A stretch of 64,000 nt of DNA from Gaeumannomyces sp. JS-464 (lineage: Eukaryota > Ascomycota > Sordariomycetes > Magnaporthales > Magnaporthaceae). Shown here piece by piece: positions 57,833 to 64,000 of this stretch. The DNA is taken from positions 1,240,001-1,304,000 of the forward strand of contig NGZR01000002.1 of the NCBI GenBank assembly GCA_002197995.1. The letters are read 5' to 3'. The position numbers and the translations under genes were made by a program. The number at the start of each line of letters is the position of its first letter. The stretch's first letter is position 1. The notes under the pieces are model-generated. The model searched no databases. It worked only from the letters and a program-made list of their open reading frames with translations, and was not told the DNA's origin.

Positions 57833-59128
57833 TGCGGGCCTCAAACCAAGGATGCGGGCCTCGGAGAACGGACGCAAGGCTGTGGCGCGGCTTCTCATCG
57901 ACAAACCGAGGGCTGCTGAGTATATCCTCGAACTCAGGCTCTTCAAGCGCCTCCGGAGACCAGAAACCAGCTAGTGGTATTCTTTTCGTTTGTGACAATT
58001 GGGTCACCCGATCACCCGAGATGGACAGAACCTTCATGTGTGGCAATTCACGGTTGTACATTTGTCCTAGGGCATCCTCTGGTCAAGTAACGTTCTTTCA
58101 GTTTGCTTTCACTAAATGATAGGGTGAATGTTTTAATTTAATAAATGAAGGGCCTGGGAGTTATGACTGCTTTATACTACTGAGTTCTTGCCACTGACGT
58201 AAAGATGACGGTACGATCCGCGAGGGTTGGTTTGGATAATGAAGCTCGCCGGCTGATCGGTCGCCAACATCTTGTCAATACTGGCCTGAGCGCGGCTGTT
58301 GCATGGGCTGTTGCATGAAGGCCACAACATGTAAGTGGGCCGCGCTCCCGAATACCCGCCTTGTCAGCCACTGCATGTTCCCTCGAAGGAACTATGCATG
58401 GGTACAGTGTGTGGATGGGTCAACTGAACCCTATGCTATCCGTTGTCACCCTGCAGATTCGGCTCGGCGAGACTGCTGCGACAGCCAAAGAAAAGCCCGC
58501 CACACACAACCAGCCCCCAGGAATGGCACCAGCGTGGATAGCCCACTCACTCACTCAACTGGTTATTGCCGCCTTTCCCGCACTTTCCGGGCTCGTTGGA
58601 TCCTGCGGACGAGGAATGGGCTGTCTGCACTAGATATGACTCTGCTGAGCGCGTAGCGGGCTGCCTCCGGAGAGGCCATCGGGGTCATCCCGCCGTTCCC
58701 GCTGCCCGCCGATCCCAGGTAGCGGCAGAGAGATGTGGCGGTGCTATTGACGAATGGCAGTAAAGTATTCCGCACTTCCCCTTCATTTGTGAAACGAAAC
58801 GGCGAAAAGTCGTTCAACGCTACTCATGAACCCAGCGCACCACGGACATATCGGGAACATCAGCGAGGTCTTCTACGCACCAGATGGAGCGACCAGCCAA
58901 GGAGCAAGCATGTCTTTTCCACCCCACTCTCCACTTTGGAGAGTGGTGGGCCCGATGCGGCGTGCTCCAGATCATCTTCTGCACAATGCATCTCTGCGCT
59001 CACAAAATGGCACCCCTGTGTGAATATCACATGAAGTATAGATGAATATCTGCTCTGTTCGCTAGCGATTTGACATACCCAGGTCCACATCACCTCAATA
59101 ATCCCTAAATTCAGCCTCAAATTCACAT
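57833..59128. other. NLR 3' remnant and intergenic region
   Basis: 57833-57974 still encodes, in another frame, the lost end of the ankyrin gene (KAVARLLIDKPRAAEYILEL, then FKRLRRPETS and a stop at 57972). The rest, to 59128, shows no supported gene. Confidence 0.55.
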
Positions 59129-60909
59129 TCAAGAGGTTGTAGGGAATCCCTTCCTCTGGAACTGCTGCAGAATCTCGGGACATTGTTCGAGATGCGCAGC
59201 GGGTTCCCAAGTATTGTGCTTGTGCCCATACCCTGTCCACTTGACCGGGTACTCCCGCCCCTCTTCTCCCTGTCTCCAGTCCCGAATATCCTCGATTTCA
59301 AATACTCGTCGCCTTGAACCTCCTCAGCCGTAGAGGCAACTCTTGAAGGGAGAGCGCGCCCCGTCGAGGAAGTCTTCCTTGCCAGTGACTTGCACCGCGG
59401 GATTTCCGGTGCGCGGTTATTGCGTCCATGATTCGTACAAGGATTCCATGTGAACTCCACCTGAAAAGTCGCTGCACCGTCCACCCAAACGCGCTTGAGG
59501 ACCGCTTCAAGTGGCCATTCCTCAAAGCTTGGGAAAGCGGCCTCGATTGTCTCCCCTTCCAAAGCGGACCCCCCTGAAGATCGCAGCTTAGAAATGCTGC
59601 GCTGACTTTGGCGGCGCTTTGGACCTTGGGTTGGCGGTGGTCGTTGAGCCTGTAGTGATGGGGAGTCGGTGCAACGCAGACGTGTCTGCCGCTTGGGCGC
59701 TGTTCTGCGGGTTGTAGGGGCCGAAGCGTTTACCCTGCGGCCCTTCCCTCGTGGCGGCCGGACGACATCCTCATCCTTGCCTTGCTTGGCGTCACTTCCC
59801 ACAATGGGAAAGTAGTCCTCCTCCTCGTCGGTATCGCAACGACGTCGACGTCGACGACGACCGATGTTGTGCTAAAGGTTGACCTGCTCCTGGCTGGCGG
59901 ACGGCTGCATAAGATGGCTCGGTATTGGCCAGCTCACTTTCGTTGCCGCTCTCGTCGCCCGACAAACTTGGCATACCTGCCCGACTCTCCTGCGCTTGCG
60001 GCGGCACAACAGAACCATCCTCATTCTGCTCTCCTCCGTCGCCCAGAACGAGAGGATGGCGGTGTCCTGGGCCACTTGTCTGAACGCTGCCGCCGCGGTG
60101 ATCACGATGTCGAAAGAGGTGGCAGCTGCCGGACCTCTGTTGCAGATCAACCCCACGACCGGAGGCGGCGCTGCATGGGCTCTGGGGCTAAAAGCGTGGC
60201 TCGGCATCCGCCGGTTCGAGCTCGCTGGTGCTCTCGTCGTCCGGCAGTGTGGTGTGCGTGCCCGGCTCTCCACCACTTGCGGCGGCACGGCAGGAAAGTC
60301 GATCCGGTCTTGGCTGTTGGGCGGCTTGCAAGGGCAGTCCGGCATCGGCCGGCTCGGGCTCGTCGCCCTCGTTGCCCTCGTTGCCCGCCTTGGCCTTGAG
60401 CGACTTGGCACCTTGAAGTCGACGGTAAAATGCAGACAGGTTCGGGTGCCTGGCACATCCGTCGCCCTGACGAAAAGACGACCCTGCTGCGCACGCGAGC
60501 GCATGGCGGGATGCCGGGGATGCCGGAACTGGTCGGTCGCACTCCGCATCTAGAGCTACAGGCGAGGCAGGCGATTCATTGGCTAGGCCGGCCATGCTGG
60601 TAACCGAGGGCTCTGGTACGTCGCTATCGTCAGAAGCAGCGTCGACACTTTTGCCTGTTTAGACATGTCAACCTGTTGGCCTGCCTAGAAATTCGAGATC
60701 CAGGCACATACCTATGCCAGTAACAAGGTCGGATTTAACTTGTTGCGTGCATCTAGTAGAAGCCCCTCAAGCGACTCAAAAGATGTGTCGGATCGGCCAT
60801 CGAGATCATCAAACTCGTCATCGCTTGGGATCAGGATAGCATCGGCCTGTGACTTTCCAGCACTACCACGATGAGGATCGGGCGCATCCTGCGGCAGCGG
60901 CGGGTGCAA
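59129..60909 (-). pseudogene. Chromodomain protein with acidic disordered N-terminus, frame broken
   Basis: At the C-terminal end (about 59310-59129) the minus strand encodes a chromodomain: RRVFEIEDIRDWRQGEEG, YPVKWTGYGHKHNTWEPAAHL, ending FQRKGFPTTS. These are the usual chromodomain strand motifs with KW and TWEP. The preceding block (SFEEWPLEAVLKRVWVDG, TFQVEFTWNPCTNHG) is in the frame that stops at 59095, one base off, so a frame change near 59300-59320 is needed. Further upstream come disordered segments in several frames: EEDYFPIVGSDAKQGKDEDV, GDESGNESELANTEPS, NEGDEPEPADAG, and LIPSDDEFDDLDGRSDTSFE (about 60840). Chromodomains bind methylated histone H3 tails, and similar proteins are often derived from, or target, transposons. 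I could not make one continuous gene. Confidence 0.55.
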
Positions 60910-63196
60910 AGGAACCCCAAAGCTCGCTTCAGAGGGTTCCCCCTCTGGAACCTAAAGACCACGGCTCGCAGGCTCGGGACCCGCCGCCACAGGAGGGACG
61001 TAAAAGACCTGGTTGTCGAGGCAGACTGTTGCCATCGCGCTCGCAGTGGGATATCGCGCTTTTGAATTGGAGAGAAGATGTCAAAGGTTGTAAGAAGAAC
61101 GGTTCCTAGAAGCATTTGGCGTGCAAGTTGGCCATATTCGCACTGCTGAGGCATCGGGGAACGAGCGAAATATATTTGCATGTGCGGAGAAAGGCGGACG
61201 CGACCTCAGAGTCGGCACGGAGCCTGGACCCGGCCCTCCACGCTCCCCTCCGCTCCACCATCCCAACGGGCTCGGAAGAAACGTGCTCGGTCGTGAAACG
61301 CCTCGTCGTATGCGGTTCCCGGGGGTGCGGGGGTCGCGGGCGCCGGGGGGGGGGGGGGGGGGGGGGATATCGATTCACCGGTCCCTCGTAACTCTGCCAA
61401 TCATGCGAATGCCAAGACAGAAAGGAGAGGCCTGGGAAGGGGAGCCGCCGCAGGATATCGTATCGCCACGAATCACGACCCTTGGCTGAGGTCGCATGGT
61501 CCATGAGATCGCTAGAGGTCGCCTAGAGCGGCTTAGCAGAAGCAGTGTTGGCGAGTGTTCTCCTGCGACGCCTTCCCGCGTCCGTCCACATGCGCCCCCT
61601 CCTTGTTCCGTCTCTGGCACCGCCCATGGCAAGGCAGAATCTCGTCGTTTCCACCAACCAGTTCCTCCTCGGGCCCGATCTGCCTCGCTGTCGCTAAAGC
61701 GAAGGCAACAAGGCCACGTCATCTCTTCGGGGGGCCGCATCGGCCTCCTTGCCGGCAAGGCCTTGCGACCCGTGCCCGCTCCAGCCCGGATCCGGCGGCG
61801 TGTGACCCGGAAATAGATCGCAGTCGGGTCAGGAGGCCAATCCGCCGCTTTCGTAACCGGCCGCCTGCATGTCTCGCCGCAGCCGCGCTGGCATTCGGTC
61901 CGATCGTGGCCAAGGGAGGTTCTCCGACCTGTAGACTGAGACGCCTGGATGCGCCAAGCGAGAGGAGGCGTCCTGGTGTCTCGGCATTCGACGCAATCGA
62001 TACCTGCGGCATTTTTGTGAACTGGTCAAGATGCGCAGGTCTTGCAAATTGCATGGGGAACGGGGACCTACCAGACAGACATAGATTCCGATCCTACGAA
62101 CGAAAGGAGCCACCCTGGCAGGCAAACGAAGGGGGGATGGACGAGGTGAGGAGGGAAACCAAGCAGGTGTTAAGCGGCTCCAAACAAAAAGCAAGCTCAA
62201 GGACGAGCCGGAGTCGATCCCGGAGTCGAGTCAAGTTGCACTTGACAAAATGTACCGCAAAGGCTGAGAATGTCTCAATTGGCGAGCGGTGAGAAGAGTT
62301 GGACTCGGTAGAATAAACTGCAAACAGAAAGGTGCGGCTAGGGGAGGCCAAAGATGGTAAGGACAAGGCATCCAGCCAGTTGCGTCGTCGTCGACGTTGT
62401 TGAAAGGACGCTGGCGAACGCGGGTAGAACAGAGCCAAACGGCTTGTTAGAACCCACATAGCTTACCCGACTAGTTTTGGTGGACCCAACACCAGAAGTG
62501 GCCGGGCTCCCCTAACACCCACCACCAACAGCGGGTCCCAGGGGGAAATTTTTTCGAGGAAAAGTGCAAGCCGCCCACGATGTTAAACGAAAGAGATACC
62601 GGGCAGCCTTGGAGTCGGAATCGAACCTACATCGCCAACCACCACCACCCACCAACCTAAATCAGTTTGCATGCCAGGAGAGGTTGTTCAACAAGGGTTG
62701 GGGTCGGCTGCTGTTTCCGCACCGTAGAGGGCTGGATCACGGTGCTGCGCGAGGGCCTGGCGGACACGGCGATGACCTGGGTTTAGCAACAGAACTGTAC
62801 ACCTTGCTTGGGAGATGTAGATATGAACTTACTGTTCGAGGCTTTTCAATTGTGCCTCGCCGTTTATATAAAGCCCACTTCTCCGTGACTTCCGACGTCA
62901 ATGTATTTCGTAGTTTTCCATTTTACAATTCCTCTGCGTTTCGCTGACCTTTTGGCCAGGTGAGGGCATAAAGACCTTTCGTTCCCCAAGGCATAGGACA
63001 CCGAACACTTAGAGAAGACACCTTCCAGCAAATTTGTTATTATCCGCACGCGATATCCCAGAATTTCGTATTATCGAGCTGGAGTAATGGAAGTTCGGAT
63101 AAGGCGCACGGGGTCCGGCAGGCGCAGAAGGCGGAGGACCACGGGCAGGTGACAACCAAGTTCGCTGGCTGGCGGGCCGTTATCTCCCAAGGCAGG
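60910..63196. other. Intergenic region with a poly-G tract
   Basis: About 2.3 kb including the G22 tract at 61345-61366. Open frames at 61555-62292 and elsewhere lack natural composition or motifs. The right end is the promoter of the putative gasdermin-like gene. Confidence 0.45.
61345..61366 (+). repeat. Poly-G tract, 22 G
   Basis: Uninterrupted 22-G run in intergenic DNA to the right of the chromodomain relic. Confidence 0.95.
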
Positions 63197-63961
63197 ATGC
63201 CTCATCGCCGACGGAGTCCGCCCGAATTTTCTGCAAATCCTCTAATCCACGGCAGCAAGGCAATTTACATCGCTCGAGAATACTCAACGCCGACGACCGG
63301 CAAGTGCTGGTTTGTGCTGCCACACACGCACTACCCGCCTCCACAGCTGCCCCAAAATGGGGTCGGGCGTGCCAGCGGCAAGCTTTGTCCAGGACACCTG
63401 ATACCGAGCCTGAAGCAGCTAGAGGTCGTGATCAACAGGCGCGACGGCCCCGAGGAGTATCCCCGGGACATGCCAGTCGGCTTTACAAAGAAAACGAACT
63501 TCGAATGGAAGTCAAGCGAAACCACTCGTCTGCCCTTGTTGGCGAAAGCAGCGGCGACATTGGCCAACGTCACAGCAAGCGCGGCATCCCCCAGACTGGG
63601 GGCCGAGTCCTCCGTGTCGATGGCATTCCAGCGAACGGTTGCCAATTACTGGCATTTCGACGCGCTGCACACCTACACGATCTCTTTGTCGACTACATGC
63701 CTCGAGGACTCGATGGAGGATTCGGAAGTCGAGGCTTATCTCGCCAAGCACAATGTTCTTGGATCCTGCCCGCTCTTCATGATCACGGGGGTCATGGTCG
63801 GATACGGAGCCCTGAACAAAACCTCCGAATCCAGAGAGGTTGGCGCCGAGTTCACCCCGCGAATGTATGCAGAAGCGAAACCCCACTTCAGCCTGCCCGA
63901 CGATCACGGAGAACCCCTCCCAGCTGAACACAAGCTGAACTCAAGTCCCGATGACCACTAG
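63197..63961 (+). CDS. Putative fungal gasdermin-like (RCD-1/HET-Q1-type) protein
   Basis: Single exon, 254 residues from the ATG at 63197 (a GTG at 63149 is in frame but unlikely). N-terminal strands AIYIAREYSTPTTGKCWFVL lead to GHLIPSLKQLEVVINRRDGP and a DMPV motif. A hydrophobic, Ala-rich, small-residue stretch follows (LAKAAATLANVTASAASP), then FQRTVANYWHFDALHTYTI, LEDSMEDSEVEAYLAKHN and LFMITGVMVGYGALNKTSES. An acidic, Pro-rich tail closes the protein. This order is shared by a widespread fungal family that I associate, from memory and fold pattern, with gasdermin-like cell-death proteins. Known members are about 240-280 residues with a short C-terminal piece removed by a protease to allow membrane permeabilisation. 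No protease gene lies to the left; the right side is beyond the window. Alternative: an uncharacterised fungal protein family unrelated to gasdermins. Confidence 0.5.
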   Translation: MPHRRRSPPEFSANPLIHGSKAIYIAREYSTPTTGKCWFVLPHTHYPPPQLPQNGVGRASGKLCPGHLIPSLKQLEVVINRRDGPEEYPRDMPVGFTKKTNFEWKSSETTRLPLLAKAAATLANVTASAASPRLGAESSVSMAFQRTVANYWHFDALHTYTISLSTTCLEDSMEDSEVEAYLAKHNVLGSCPLFMITGVMVGYGALNKTSESREVGAEFTPRMYAEAKPHFSLPDDHGEPLPAEHKLNSSPDDH

Positions 63962-64000
63962 GGATCTCCCAGCGCTTGGTGGCACCAGCCTACACTTGGC

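Noticed and set aside
61555..62292. 245-codon plus frame
   Set aside because: No recognisable motif, unnatural Arg/Ser composition, no conserved splice pattern.
62600..62640. T-loop-like sequence on the minus strand
   Set aside because: The T stem has a mismatch and no acceptor stem can be formed.

Overview
The window reads as nuclear DNA of a filamentous ascomycete, most likely a Sordariomycete. Chaetomiaceae-like is a guess from the high GC and gene content. The signs are short GT-AG introns, C/G-ending codons, MFS permeases, secreted hydrolases, HET and NLR (PNP/NACHT/ankyrin) loci, an ER protein ending in HDEL, and small islands of retroelement sequence. There are no bacterial operons. 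Gene models below were spliced by eye, so junctions stated without a caveat are those that restore frame and family motifs.

Left part (1-15.4 kb), mostly intact metabolic and secretory genes: an MFS anion/allantoate-type permease (1305-3292), a CocE/S15-type alpha/beta hydrolase (3813-5674), a secreted SGNH/GDSL esterase (6374-7256), a secreted pepsin-like aspartic protease (9359-11071) facing a frameshifted prolyl-4-hydroxylase-like gene (11187-12131, minus), an unknown protein with a Lys-rich tail (12670-13832), and an ER-retained thioredoxin-fold protein (13889-15427).

15.9-25.5 kb is a decaying accessory block. It holds three divergent RNase H-fold paralogues (15925, 18141, 23228), of which only the third is intact and keeps the D-E-D-D residues. 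A broken HET-domain gene (19002-21450, minus) lies between copies 2 and 3. A 19-bp minisatellite lies upstream of copy 2, and a broken secretory-lipase-like gene lies at 24.7-25.5 kb.

27.4-47.6 kb is mostly core genes with long spacers: a small secreted Cys-rich protein (27401-27853), a PMCA-type Ca2+ ATPase (28429-32092, minus), an unknown two-exon gene (34393-35116, minus), an intron-containing tRNA probably for Gly-CCC (36041-36124, minus), a second MFS permease (39023-40652, minus), and a single-pass membrane protein (46062-47555, minus).

49.3-64 kb is a second accessory block. It contains a truncated Tad-like LINE with a probable solo LTR, a broken fucose-lectin-like gene, a PNP_UDP-NACHT-ankyrin NLR with near-identical ankyrin units and several frameshifts, a broken chromodomain gene, and at the right edge an intact single-exon protein (63197-63961) that I tentatively place with the fungal gasdermin-like (RCD-1/HET-Q1) cell-death proteins.

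Themes: (1) HET, NLR and a putative gasdermin-like effector are allorecognition/regulated-cell-death gene types; (2) accessory genes repeatedly carry single-base frameshifts while most core genes between them are open; (3) five poly-G/poly-C tracts of 18-27 nt are scattered through the right half.
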